Positions 53,172 through 62,364 of a stretch of 64,000 nt of DNA are shown one piece after another (position 1 is the first letter of the stretch; every line of letters begins with the position of its first letter). The notes beneath the pieces were generated by a model. It was not told the DNA's origin. It worked only from the letters and a program-made list of their open reading frames with translations, and did no database searches. The stretch is taken from assembly GCA_963753845.1 (NCBI GenBank), contig CAVWEI010000004.1, positions 248,001-312,000 on the forward strand. Reading direction: 5' to 3'. The translations under genes and the position numbers were made by a program. This DNA comes from Thiosocius sp963753845 (GTDB lineage: Bacteria; Pseudomonadota; Gammaproteobacteria; Chromatiales; Chromatiaceae).

Positions 53172-54601
53172 GCGGCGTGCTCCGTCATGGTGCCGCGCAT
53201 GTAGCACGACTCCTCCGGCACCTCGTCGTAGTGTCCCTGCATGAACGCCTCGCAATCGCTCAGGGTCTGTTCCAGGGGTACGCTCACGCCGGGGATGCCG
53301 CTGTGCGCGGCAGTCGTCCAGAATGGCTGGCTCAGATAGCGCTGGAGTTTGCGCGCGCGCATCACCACCTGGCGGTCCTTCGGTGACAGCTCCTCGATAC
53401 CGAGCATGGTGATGATGTCTTCCAGCTCCTGGTAACGCGCAAGGTGCTCACGTACGCCCTCGGCTACCGCGTAGTGGCGCTCGCCCAAAGTGCGTCGGTC
53501 CATCAGCTTGCTGGCAGACTGTAGCGGGTCAACGGCGGGGTAGATGCCCTTGCCGGCCTGCGCACGGGACAATATTACATTGGTGTCGAGGTGGCTCAGG
53601 ATGGCATTGACTGCCGGATCGGTCATATCGTCGGCTGGCACATACACCGCCTGCACCGAGGTGATGGCGCCCTGCCGGGTGGAAAGGATGCGTTCCTGTA
53701 TCTCTGCGACCTCGGTAGTCAAGGTGGGCTGGTAGCCCACTGTGGCGGGCATCCGCCCGAGCAGGCTGGAGATCTCACTGCCTGCCTGTACAAAGCGGAA
53801 GATATTGTCCATCACGAAAAGTACGTCCTTGTGCAGGCTGTCGCGCAGATACTCGGCGTAGGTAAGCGCGGTAAGGCCCACGCGGAAACGGACACCGGGT
53901 GACTCATCCATCTGGCCGAACACCATCAGTGTCTGTTCCAGTACTCCGGCCCTTTTGATCTTGTGCCATAGTTCGTGGCCCTCGCGAATGCGCTCGCCCA
54001 CGCCGGCGAATACGGATACCCCCTTATGCAGGGTTGCCATCGCATGCATGAATTCCATGATCAGCACCGTCTTGCCCACGCCGGCGCCGCCAAACAGGCC
54101 GGTCTTGCCGCCCTTGATGAATGGACACAGAAGGTCGATGACCTTGATCCCGGTCTCCAGCAGCTCGCCGGTGCCGACGGCCTCGTGGATCGGCGGCGGT
54201 TTGGAATGGATGTTGCTGTATGTCGATGCCTGAAGTGGAGTCTGGCCATCAAGCGGTTCGCCAAAGACGTTCAACAGTCGCCCGAGGCAGTCAGGGGTCA
54301 CCGGAACATGCAGAGGCGCGCCCGTGTCATACACGTTCATTCCCCGATGCAGGCCACTGGTACGGTGCAGGGTGATGGCCCTGAGATGGCGTTCGTCAAG
54401 ATGTTGGTGGACCTCGAACAGGTAGCTGTCGCTGTTCAGCGAGGCATACAGCCCCTGGCGTAAAGGCGGCAGGATATTGCAGGCGATCACAACCACCGGC
54501 CCGTGCACCTCCGCGATCATGCCGATAGGTGCCTCCGGTCGTTCATGCGCTGCGACCGTTCCGGGTATGGCTGCAGTCTGTTCGGTTCTTGGATATGACA
54601 T
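53168..54601 (-). CDS. atpD: N-ATPase beta subunit
   Basis: 477 residues. Catalytic Walker A GLFGGAGVGKTVLIMEFM, Walker B VLFVMDNIFRFVQAGSEIS, the glutamate in GVGERIREGHELW, the DDMTDPA motif and a DELSD-type loop region (EDIITMLGIEELSPKDRQVV). It is the first gene of the minus-strand operon; its promoter must lie in the 430 bp up to 55032. An intact housekeeping F-ATPase is expected elsewhere in the genome. Confidence 0.93.
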   Translation of the reverse strand: MSYPRTEQTAAIPGTVAAHERPEAPIGMIAEVHGPVVVIACNILPPLRQGLYASLNSDSYLFEVHQHLDERHLRAITLHRTSGLHRGMNVYDTGAPLHVPVTPDCLGRLLNVFGEPLDGQTPLQASTYSNIHSKPPPIHEAVGTGELLETGIKVIDLLCPFIKGGKTGLFGGAGVGKTVLIMEFMHAMATLHKGVSVFAGVGERIREGHELWHKIKRAGVLEQTLMVFGQMDESPGVRFRVGLTALTYAEYLRDSLHKDVLFVMDNIFRFVQAGSEISSLLGRMPATVGYQPTLTTEVAEIQERILSTRQGAITSVQAVYVPADDMTDPAVNAILSHLDTNVILSRAQAGKGIYPAVDPLQSASKLMDRRTLGERHYAVAEGVREHLARYQELEDIITMLGIEELSPKDRQVVMRARKLQRYLSQPFWTTAAHSGIPGVSVPLEQTLSDCEAFMQGHYDEVPEESCYMRGTMTEHAA

Positions 54602-55032
54602 CTATCGGCTCGACGTCGTTACCATCAGATTGTGCTGTATTGCAGCAGGATTGGCGGCGTTTGTCGGTTCGGTATACGCAGGCCCCGAGTGCACTGAAGC
54701 CACACGGTGCGACTCACACGAATTTCTGTGATGCCTTAGCCTGAATTGTAGAGGATTCCAATGTTCTGGTCTGGTTGATCAGTGATTCTTGCGAAAAAAG
54801 GGGCCTGCCTCCGGTGGCACGTTTGACCGCATTCGCAGTGGCCCCGTCGGCAAGGCGCGCTATCCTTTTTCCCAGCGCTCCCTCCACAAGCCGGTGCGCA
54901 TGAGGATGAGCTCCTGTCCGGGCGGCTGGGGCGTGTCGGGTGCCCGGAGCATTCGGAATCGAATGTACGAAGTATCCCTGCCGGGGCCCGAAAGCGTTAT
55001 CCTCGAACTTATAGCAAAGGAGGGGTAGTCGG
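54602..55032. other. Intergenic region between N-ATPase and pcm
   Basis: 431 bp with no convincing gene. It must hold the minus-strand N-ATPase promoter and the plus-strand pcm promoter. I found no strong sigma-70 boxes, repeats or hairpins. AAGGAGG precedes the pcm ATG at 55033. Confidence 0.5.
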
Positions 55033-55716
55033 ATGAAATGGTCGCGTGAATCAGGGATGCAGCAGATGCTGGCCGATATCGGGGACGAGGTGAAATATAC
55101 CCGTGACCTGATCGGGAAAGAGGCCCTGAGTGATCGTGTCATGAGCGCCATGGCCGCGGTGCCGCGCGATGAATTCGTGCCGGCGGACATCAAAACGCTG
55201 GCGTTTGACAATCGGCCCCTGCCAATCGGGCATGGTCAGACGATTTCCCAACCCTACATCGTTGCCCTGATGACCGATCTGCTCGCACCCGAGGCGAATC
55301 ATGTCGTGCTCGAGATCGGCACCGGGTCGGGATATCAGACGGCAGTATTGTCGCGGCTTTGCCGGACCGTATATAGCATGGACCTTGTTCCGGCACTCGT
55401 GGATTCCGCGGCGGCCCGGCTGTCGCGGCTGGGCTGTTCGAACGTCCATGTCCGCAGCGGCAACGGTTATGCCGGTTGGCCTGAAAACGCGCCCTATGAC
55501 GGCATCATCGTTACCGCGGCAGCAAGCCATATCCCGGAGGCGCTGGTCGAACAACTCAGGCCGGGTGGGCGGCTCGTGATCCCGGTCGGACTGCCGCATG
55601 CGAGCCAGGAACTGATGCTGGTGAGCAAGCAGGGGGACGGGCGCACGCAGGTTCGCGAAGTGATCGGGGTTGTTTTCGTCCCCTTGCTCGACATTCAGGG
55701 CGTGCACAAAGAATGA
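55033..55716 (+). CDS. pcm: Protein-L-isoaspartate O-methyltransferase
   Basis: 227-residue SAM-dependent repair enzyme for isoaspartyl damage. Motifs: AAVPRDEFVPADIKTLAFDN, the substrate loop PIGHGQTISQPYIVALMTDL, SAM motif I VVLEIGTGSGYQTAVLSRL, and DGIIVTAAASHIPEAL. The C-terminal RPGGRLVIPVG is usual. The start at ATG 55033 follows AAAGGAGG. It overlaps the channel gene by ATGA. Confidence 0.93.
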   Translation: MKWSRESGMQQMLADIGDEVKYTRDLIGKEALSDRVMSAMAAVPRDEFVPADIKTLAFDNRPLPIGHGQTISQPYIVALMTDLLAPEANHVVLEIGTGSGYQTAVLSRLCRTVYSMDLVPALVDSAAARLSRLGCSNVHVRSGNGYAGWPENAPYDGIIVTAAASHIPEALVEQLRPGGRLVIPVGLPHASQELMLVSKQGDGRTQVREVIGVVFVPLLDIQGVHKE

Positions 55717-56228
55717 AACATGGATTGCCACATAAGCGGTTCCAGAGGTTTGTGGCGGATATCTTCGCGCATACGCCCTTTGCAAAAATGGTGTTGCTGC
55801 TGGTGGCGCTGTGGCTGGTTTTTTCCGCTGGCCTGTATCTGGCGGAGCGGGGGGCGGTGGGAACCTCGATCAACTCATACGGAGAGGCCCTGTATTGGGG
55901 GGTCGCCGCATTCTCGACGGCCGGAATTGCCGCAAAGCCGGTCACCGGTATGGCAGAGTTAATTGGTGCCTTGTGGATTGTAGTGGGTTCGGTGCTGTTT
56001 TTTGGGGCCATCGTTGCGACGATCACAACCTATTTCACGCGGCCGATGCAGCGGCCGCACAAGAAGATCATTGATACGATCGAGTTCAACCTCGAACAGC
56101 TGAATGATCTGACGATCGACGAGCTCGACCTGCTGAAGGAAACGGTCGATACGTTGATTTCCCATGTCGAGCACCTCAAGAAGAAGCAGACATTGAAGGA
56201 TCATCGTCAAGATCGTTTGAACCCGTGA
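55713..56228 (+). CDS. Two-helix ion-channel-like protein with a non-canonical selectivity filter
   Basis: 171 residues: helix 1 (MVLLLVALWLVFSAGLYLAE), a pore loop, helix 2 (ELIGALWIVVGSVLFFGAIV), and a C-terminal coiled coil (LNDLTIDELDLLKETVDTLI). This is the Ion_trans_2 layout of 2TM potassium channels, but the pore reads FSTAGIAAKPVTG where TVGYGD is expected. K+ selectivity is therefore unlikely; it may be a non-selective or non-conducting sensor. Coupled to pcm by a four-base overlap. Confidence 0.7.
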   Translation: MKHGLPHKRFQRFVADIFAHTPFAKMVLLLVALWLVFSAGLYLAERGAVGTSINSYGEALYWGVAAFSTAGIAAKPVTGMAELIGALWIVVGSVLFFGAIVATITTYFTRPMQRPHKKIIDTIEFNLEQLNDLTIDELDLLKETVDTLISHVEHLKKKQTLKDHRQDRLNP

Positions 56229-56324
56229 TCGGGTTCGCCACACGCTCACGTCTGCCAACGGTCACACATGATGCGCATGGCGCCCGTGGCATCATCGCAT
56301 CGTGCTTTGACGGGTAGGTGAGCA

Positions 56325-57600
56325 GTGAGGACCTGGTGCTTTTTGTTGTTTGTCTTGGTCGCGGCCGGCGTTTCAGCCGAAGGCGAGGCCCCGGCCTGGG
56401 TAACGACGGACGACGAAGGTCGGGTAAAGGTCCATCTCTGGTTTTTCTGGTCGCAGCACTGCCCCCATTGCCGCGACGCCAGGGTGACGTGGAGCGCATG
56501 GACAGTGACCACCCCTGGTTGGTGCTGCATTCCCACGAGGTGTCTGCAAGCCAGGAGGATGCCCGCCTTTACGTGGACATGGCGAGCCAGCTGGGGCACG
56601 AGGCGCGTTCGGTACCGGGTTTCATCATGTGTGGTGAGATGATGACCGGCTTCGACCGCGAGGACACCACGGGACATTTGCTGGAACAGTGGGCCCGAAC
56701 CTGCCTTGAGCGGGCGACACAGGCCGATCCCACGGCGGGCGGTGGCAGCATCGCTTCCGGTACAGCCAGGATCACAGGTGGTTGCTGGCTTCGATCTGGC
56801 GCGGTTGTCGCTGCCGGTCGTCACCATGCTGCTCGCGGCGATGGATGCCTTCAATCCATGCGCCTTTTTCGTGCTGCTGTTCCTTCTCAGCCTGCTGACC
56901 CACGAACACTCCCGCAGCCGCATGTTGATTATCGGCGGTGTGTTCGTGCTGTGCTCCGGACTGGTCTACTTCGGCCTGATGGCGGCCTGGCTCAACGTCT
57001 TTCTTGTCACCAGTGAACTGCGTGCGGTGACCCTGGCAGCGGGTCTCCTCGCCGATCGCCATGGCCGCGGTGAATCTGAAGGATTACATCTGGTTCAAGC
57101 GGGGCTTTTCGCTCTCGATTCCGGACAGCGCCAAGCCCCGTTTGTTCGAGCACATGCGCCGGCTGCTGAAGGAGCGCAGTCTGCCGGGTATGTTACTTGC
57201 GACCGTTACCCTCGCGCTCGCAGCCAATAGCTATGAGCTCCTGTGCACGGCGGGTTTTCCCGTGATCTATACGCGCCTGCTCACCCTTCAGGGCTTGTCG
57301 GGCCCCGCCCACTATGCCTACCTCCTGCTCTATAACATCGTCTATGTGTTGCCATTGCTCGCCATAGTTCTCGTCTATGTGCGAACCCTGGGCTCGCGCA
57401 AGCTCAGCGAAGGGGAGGGGCGTGTTCTCAAACTCGTGTCTGGCCTGATGATGCTGGGGCTGGGCATCGCCCTGGTGGCCGCACCCGAGTACCTGTCCAG
57501 GCCGGAGGTGGCCGGAGGCTTCGTGCTGATTGCGGTGCTCGTCGGCGTGCTGGCTTGGCGGCGGGAAAGGAAAGCAGGCCGCGCCACGACACGAAACTGA
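56325..57600 (+). pseudogene. Broken thioredoxin-DsbD/CcdA-like membrane protein gene
   Basis: Protein similarity jumps through frames. The first frame gives a signal peptide and a thioredoxin-like CPHC site (WFFWSQHCPHCRDA) to about 56480. A second frame carries SDHPWLVLHSHEVSASQEDA to about 56775. The first frame returns with a membrane part (AMDAFNPCAFFVLLFLLSLL) to about 57040. The third frame ends it (NLKDYIWFKRGFSLSIP, then LLYNIVYVLPLLAIVLVYVR). At least three indels separate them. Combined, it is a periplasmic thioredoxin joined to a DsbD-type electron-transfer membrane domain. It could be decay or local sequence error. Confidence 0.75.
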
Positions 57601-57853
57601 ATCGGTTTCGTCGTGGAATCTCAAGTCGTTGAGTACGCTTGCCGGTACTGCTGAGGCTTCTCCCGAAAGATGGAACAGGGACGCTTGCCCCGGTCTTACC
57701 CGGGCGTCGGATCTCCGAACGGCACTGTCCGGTGTCAGGGTTGTGACCGCCCCTTCAAATAATGTGAAAAAATATTGCTCCCAGGTATGTTAAGGGAACT
57801 AATTTCACTACGCTGTTTAGTGCTGTACCAAGAAAAATCAACCGAGGAGAAGG

Positions 57854-58051
57854 ATCATTCATGCCGTAGTTGGGATTGCCGCCCTGTCTGCCAGCATTTG
57901 TGCAGGTGCCGGCGAGATGGGGACGCCTGATGAAGCAAAGGCCCTGAGCGAGAAGGCTGCGGCCCTGGTCAACCAGGAGGGTGAAGGCGCGTTCGTGGTC
58001 TTTGCCGCCGGAGATGGGGGGTTCGTGACCAAGGATCTCTACGTGTTCTGA
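57854..58051 (+). pseudogene. Truncated Cache-domain protein gene
   Basis: An open stretch encodes AVVGIAALSASICAGAG (signal peptide) followed by DEAKALSEKAAALVNQEGEG and GGFVTKDLYVF, the first third of a single-Cache (Cache_2) periplasmic sensor, then a TGA at 58049. The ribosome site ACCGAGGAGAAGG is intact, but its ATG (57861) is in the wrong frame and hits a stop two codons later. The gene has lost both its start frame and its 3' part, probably through the adjacent IS91 insertion. Confidence 0.5.
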
Positions 58052-58292
58052 GTATAGGAAGGATAGCGCCTCTTTTCGTCCGACGGCAGTCCCTGCTTGC
58101 GTCCGTCGGCCCCTTCGGTCGGTCGTCGATCTGATTTGAGAAGTGGCCCGGCGCGACATCTCAGGCCCTGAACCCGCCCAACCACCGCTCCGCTGGCGCC
58201 CATTTCGCCCCGCACCGGCCAACAGGCCAGCCGCCATCATTGCCGCGCCGCTGGCGTCGCAGCCCCGGGTCGTACTCGTCCGGTGATCCGAC

Positions 58293-58806
58293 TCAGTCGA
58301 ACAGTGCCCGTTGGGGCGGCGCCCGGCACGGCGTTCGGTCAGCGTGGGCTCGTCCGAGTCTTCCTGTGCGAGGCGCTCACCGCCCCTGCCCCGCTTGGCC
58401 GGTGTCACTCGCGCGCGGTGTTTGCTGTTTGGCGCAAACACACCGTGGAAACGGGTCAGATTGACCCGCGGTTTGGGCACCAGGGCCGCCAGCCTGGCAA
58501 TGAAATCGAGCGGCTCGACAAAATCGCCAGGAGCGGCCAACTGAAGGCCACCAGATGCTCGGCATGGCAACTATCGCAGCGGACGCGCAGAAAGCCATGC
58601 TCGAGACGGCCGCATTTGAGGTACTCCTCGAACTCCTGCTCGACATGCGCCGGCAAATCCCTGCCCTCCGCCGCCAGGTGCGCTTTGAACGCCGGGTAGT
58701 ATTCCTCGACAAGTTGATAAAGGAGGGTGCGCTCCGGGCGGTGGCGCACATACGGCGGCGCGCCGGCACCCGAACTGGCTTCCCTGCCAGCCGAAAACGG
58801 CAACAT
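58293..58806 (-). pseudogene. IS91-family transposase remnant with internal deletion
   Basis: The N-terminal zinc-binding part is readable from 58806 (RHRPERTLLYQLVEEYYPAF, RLEHGFLRVRCDSCHAEHLV). It then joins, out of frame, to the C-terminal part (PLDFIARLAALVPKPRVNLT, RFHGVFAPNSKHRARVTPAK) and the terminal PPQRALFD before the stop at 58293. The central two-tyrosine HUH nuclease region is deleted, so the element cannot transpose by itself. The 58052-58292 stretch is probably the IS91 terminal region. Confidence 0.75.
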
Positions 58807-58863
58807 GATCGCATCCTTGCGAGGTCGTGCTCCGACTCAGGTTAACAAACTGAAGTGGGTCCC

Positions 58864-59599
58864 CTACAAGTACTTCTTGAAAGTGCTGGCCGTAACAGAA
58901 AAGTTGAGCGCGAACAGCGATGCAAACGGCAACACGATGAAGGTCGGGACGGAGGCTGAATGGCAGTGCTAGGTAGATCACCCAGCACAAAATCAGCAGC
59001 GGCATCGCAGAACGTTTTGCCCAGTGGTAGACGAACGAGCTTTCCCGGCCCCCGCCCCAGCGGCGCAGGTCCCGCTTGACGAAACCGTCGATCAGCGCCA
59101 CGAGACTGAAAAGCACAAAGACCGGCATCGCCAACGTCAGGATGGCCAGGCGCACGGAGAAGACCTGGGTGACCTGCATGGCCGCGATCACAGACTCGGC
59201 AATGGGCTGGTAAAGACTGTGGAGCCTCGATCGTAGTCCCTCTTCGTACAGTGCAGGTGGGGCCGACAGCCAGGCGATGAAGTCTGCAACACCCGTGAAC
59301 TCGAACAGAGCGTAGTAGGTCTTGTCAGCGACGGTCTTGGCGAATTCGGCCGGACTCGAGGTTACGACGCTGCGCCGAAAGTCCGAACCCAGGTAACCGA
59401 TCTCTGCCTCGAGCATGGACCGGCTGTGCTGCAGCCCTTCTTCGGGCCACCAAAACACCATGCCCACCCATTCGGTCAGTATCGAAAACAGCAACACCAA
59501 CAAAAGCCACTGCGCACCCTGCGCGAGGGTCGTCAGGGTGGTCGAGACCAGCCCCCATCGGACCTCGCGGCGTCTCGGGTCGGCGACCGCCTCAGCCAT
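58864..59599 (-). pseudogene. Frameshifted ICE membrane protein (TIGR03747-like)
   Basis: From ATG 59599 the product reads as an integrating-conjugative-element membrane protein (WGLVSTTLTTLAQGAQWLLL, VGMVFWWPEEGLQHSRSML, SAPPALYEEGLRSRLHSLYQ). It stays in frame to about LALPFSLRP. The expected end (FIVLPFASLF and SVTASTFKKYL) continues in another frame to a stop at 58864. One indel near 58955 explains this. It overlaps the TraD fragment by eight bases, matching normal ICE gene order. Confidence 0.75.
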
Positions 59600-60199
59600 C
59601 GTCGTCCTCATCCCGATCTGAGGCGGTAGCTGGTGTGCCGCTATGTCGGGCCGCATCGGCCACCGTATGCCACCAGGTCTCGCGCTGGCGGTACCAATGG
59701 TCGCTGTCAGCCTCCGTCCCTGGAGGCTGCCCTTCGGGCGCGCTCTGCGCGACCCGTTCTGCTCCCAGCAGAACGGTGGAGATGTAGGTACGTTCCATCT
59801 CGTTGGCGATCGCCGCCAGGCTCTCCGGCATAACCGGGTCTTTGCCGGCGTCCGGCAGTGGCATGCGCAGCTTCCACAGCTGCCCGCCCTCGAGCAGGGC
59901 GAACGCCTGGCCCTTCGGTAGTGCGACCAGTTCCGCCGGGGTCAGCATCGGCACCTCGGAGACGCTGATCCGGTCCCCATTGCGCGATTTGAAATCGACA
60001 CCCGAGGTCGGATCCGAGGAGTCGTCGACGCCGGACACGCTCATCAGGGTGAATACCTCGACCCGCGGGAGCTGGTCGGTGAGCATCTCGGCGGTGGCGA
60101 GCTCTTTCACCCGCAGCATGATCATGGTGTTGAAGTTACCAGCGACCTGCCCCGCCTTCGCCCGATTACCGATCCGTGCTTCGACGTCCGACCAGGTCC
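59592..60199 (-). pseudogene. C-terminal fragment of ICE TraD coupling protein
   Basis: About 200 codons remain of a roughly 700-residue conjugative coupling ATPase: WTWSDVEARIGNRAKAGQVA, LATAEMLTDQLPRVEVFTLM, SVSGVDDSSDPTSGVDF and PKGQAFALLEGGQLWKLRMP. The reading frame is open through the IS boundary near 60200, where homology stops. Both Walker motifs are lost. An ATG at 60125 could still express the last 177 residues, but they would not be functional alone. Confidence 0.75.
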
Positions 60200-61204
60200 A
60201 ATGGCACTGACTTAAGCATTCGGCAGGTAGCCGAGTTCGCTAATCTGTTGGCGAGCGAGTGAGCGTGGCACTTTTAACCAGGGATAGGGTTTTGGCCTTC
60301 GCTTGCGTGCACGTGGCTCGAGACGTCCAGGCCGGTGCCCGACACTGACCTGAGCGATGAGTTGGAACAGCATGTCTCGTTGCCAGTCTCGACCTCTGCC
60401 GGAATGCAACAATGTCCACTGCGTCCACATTTGCACGGCGTGCTTAAAGCTGAGCTCACGCGGGTGCAGGCCCGCTTCAAGCGCTGCCTGGGCCATCAGC
60501 AAACGGATCAGGTTGTAGGCAAGCAAGTTTACCCATAGCTCCTTCTCGACCATCTGTGGGGTCAGGCACCGGAGCACCTCCATGCCAAGTGTGGTCTTGA
60601 TGTTTCTGAAGTCCAGCTCAACGTGCCAGCGTTGCACGTACAGGTCCGACAAATCCTGTTTCCCTGTCTGTCGCGGGTCGAGCATTGTCGTTACCAATAC
60701 TCTCCCGTCTACCTCGACCTCGCGCACAGTGAGCTCGTCTGCGCACGTATCGTACTGCTCACGGGCCATCCATTGCGGGCGCGGCGGCTTTTGCCAGGAT
60801 ACCGCATGGTCGCGAGCACCGAGCCGGCGGCCTCGGCGAAAGTCGGTGATACGCGAACCATGCTGCTCAAACAGCACATCAACCCCGGCCGATTGCAGCG
60901 TTGCGATCAGCCAATAGCTGCAGTACAGCGCATCCGCCAACATCACGTCGCCTGCACAGAATCCACCCAGCAACTCTCGAACCAGGCCGTGCTCGCTGTG
61001 CCCCTTACCCGCAAAAGGCCCGATCGCTGCATCAATTACCGCGCCGGTGGACAAGCAAATGACCCCGACCAACCGGGCCAGCGGAAAACCGACCCCCGGT
61101 GCCTGGCTACTCGGCTGCGGATACCGCGCCTGGTTATCTGGCGTGTCCGGCATCGATAGGCCCGTGCCATCGACCAGCTTCACTGTGCGGCCACGCCAGC
61201 GCCA
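60200..61204 (-). mobile_element. 5'-truncated IS4-family insertion sequence
   Basis: The left boundary is near TGGCACTGACTTAAG (60203), where TraD homology ends. The right boundary is near 61204, where the reading frame changes from VapC to transposase. The first 80-100 codons of a normal IS4 transposase and the right inverted repeat are absent, so this is a deletion derivative. Confidence 0.6.
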
Positions 61205-61267
61205 GCCGGTATCGGCCTTTGACCGCTTACACGACTCGCTGATGACATCGGTGTCAATCAAATACAC
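60212..61267 (-). pseudogene. Chimeric ORF: VapC N-terminus joined to a truncated IS4 transposase
   Basis: 351 residues from GTG 61267. Residues 1-21 are the start of a PIN-domain toxin (YLIDTDVISES, then CKRSKADTG). From about residue 22 the sequence is an IS4-family DDE transposase (WRWRGRTVKLVDGTGLSMPD, DVMLADALYCSYWLIATLQS, WHVELDFRNIKTTLGMEVLR). The toxin has lost all but its first acidic residue. The transposase lacks its N-terminal domain but retains DDE-region motifs. Translation would be coupled to the upstream antitoxin by a 14-base overlap. Confidence 0.75.
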
Positions 61268-61490
61268 GATCGTGCTCGACCGGGTCCTCTACCCGTTCGA
61301 AGTCTTCGTCCCCGCCGACGTTCGGCATGCTCGCGAGGGCCTCTGCGAAACTTTTGCCCTTGGGGCGCAATAACGATTCCTCGAGCAAGGCACAATGCTC
61401 GGCCTCAGCGCTACGACCACTTTTCGCAGCACGCCGCTTCAGCGCATCGACGATGCGAGGATCCAAGTTTCGGACGACAAGGTTCGCCAT
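61254..61490 (-). CDS. FitA/VapB-type ribbon-helix-helix antitoxin, orphaned
   Basis: 78 residues from ATG 61490. The N-terminal RHH DNA-binding motif reads ANLVVRNLDPRIVDALKRRA, and the C-terminal part (SFAEALASMPNVGGDEDFER) would wrap the toxin. Its toxin partner directly downstream is cut after 21 codons by the IS4 element, so this antitoxin no longer neutralises a cognate toxin but may still bind the shared operator. An extension to 61526 is less likely. Confidence 0.8.
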   Translation of the reverse strand: MANLVVRNLDPRIVDALKRRAAKSGRSAEAEHCALLEESLLRPKGKSFAEALASMPNVGGDEDFERVEDPVEHDRVFD

Positions 61491-61540
61491 CGGCCACCTC
61501 CGTGGTGCCTCCATCAGAGATTGCACTTTTCAACCCCAAG

Positions 61541-61627
61541 TGTGCCAATCGAGGAAAAATAAACCGGATTAAATAATAAATGGCACATACATATACATAT
61601 GTGCCAATATTTTATGTTTATGGCACC
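61541..61627. promoter_or_regulatory. Shared operator region of two divergent toxin-antitoxin modules
   Basis: Four TGGCA-type half sites: TGTGCCA at 61541, TGGCACATA at 61580, TATGTGCCA ending at 61605 and TGGCACC at 61621. The central pair is a perfect nine-base inverted repeat around CATATACA. The region is AT-rich and lies between the RHH antitoxin (minus) and the AbrB-type antitoxin (plus), so it is a likely autoregulatory operator. Confidence 0.65.
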
Positions 61628-61638
61628 TTGAGATAATT

Positions 61639-61905
61639 ATGGCCACATCTGACGGCAAGAACGAGGTCCAACTCGGCCCGCAAGGGCGGTTGGTAATCCC
61701 GGCCCATCTTCGCCGGGCCCTGGATCTCCAACCTGGCGACCGGTTGATCGCCCGGCAGGACGGCGACAGCATCGTACTTGAACGCCGCGAGAACATGCTC
61801 AAGCGCTTGCGGGGCCGATTTGCCCATGTGTCGGCCGACGTTGACCTGGTCGATGAACTCATCGCTGAGCGACAGGCCGAAGCGGCGCTGGAGAGTAACA
61901 AGTGA
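61639..61905 (+). CDS. vapB: AbrB/SpoVT-type antitoxin VapB
   Basis: 88 residues. The swapped-hairpin DNA-binding domain is seen in VQLGPQGRLVIPAHLRRALD and LQPGDRLIARQDGDSIVLER. The C-terminal tail binds the toxin. Its stop overlaps the toxin start as GTGA, ensuring coupled translation. The operator palindrome lies about 35 bp upstream. Confidence 0.88.
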   Translation: MATSDGKNEVQLGPQGRLVIPAHLRRALDLQPGDRLIARQDGDSIVLERRENMLKRLRGRFAHVSADVDLVDELIAERQAEAALESNK

Positions 61906-62282
61906 CATGCGTCCTGGATGCCTCCGCGCTGCTCGCCCTGTTTCACGACGAGCGCGGTGCCGAGCGTGTCGAGGCGGCTTTGGAAGGCGCCCTGATCAGT
62001 ACCGTCAACTGGGCGGAAGTGATTCAGAAGTCCGTGGCGCACGGGGTCGATGTGGACGGGATGCACGAAGAACTGCTGAGCACCGGCGTCACGTTCGAGG
62101 TGTTTACGCAACCCCAGGCAGAGATTGCCGGGAAACTCTGGACGGCAACGCGGCAACTCGGACTCTCATTTGGTGACCGTGCGTGCCTCGCGCTGGGATT
62201 GGAGCGATCCTTGCCCGTGATCACCGCCGATCGTGCCTGGAAGAAGCTCCGCCTCGAGATCGCTATCGATGTCATTCGGTGA
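61902..62282 (+). CDS. vapC: PIN-domain ribonuclease toxin VapC
   Basis: 126 residues beginning at GTG 61902. Metal-binding acidic residues are Asp6 (CVLDASALLAL), Glu39 (NWAEV), Asp92 (FGDRACLALG) and Asp110 (ITADRAW), so the nuclease site looks intact. The target is probably tRNA or rRNA. It forms an apparently complete VapBC module with the AbrB-type antitoxin, the only undamaged accessory module in this mobile region. Confidence 0.88.
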   Translation: MTCVLDASALLALFHDERGAERVEAALEGALISTVNWAEVIQKSVAHGVDVDGMHEELLSTGVTFEVFTQPQAEIAGKLWTATRQLGLSFGDRACLALGLERSLPVITADRAWKKLRLEIAIDVIR

Positions 62283-62364
62283 TGCCCTTTACGGTCGTCG
62301 AGCGGCTGTTTAGCACCGGCAACCGTCACCAACTAACACACCGTTTCGCCTCCCGCTGACGAAT

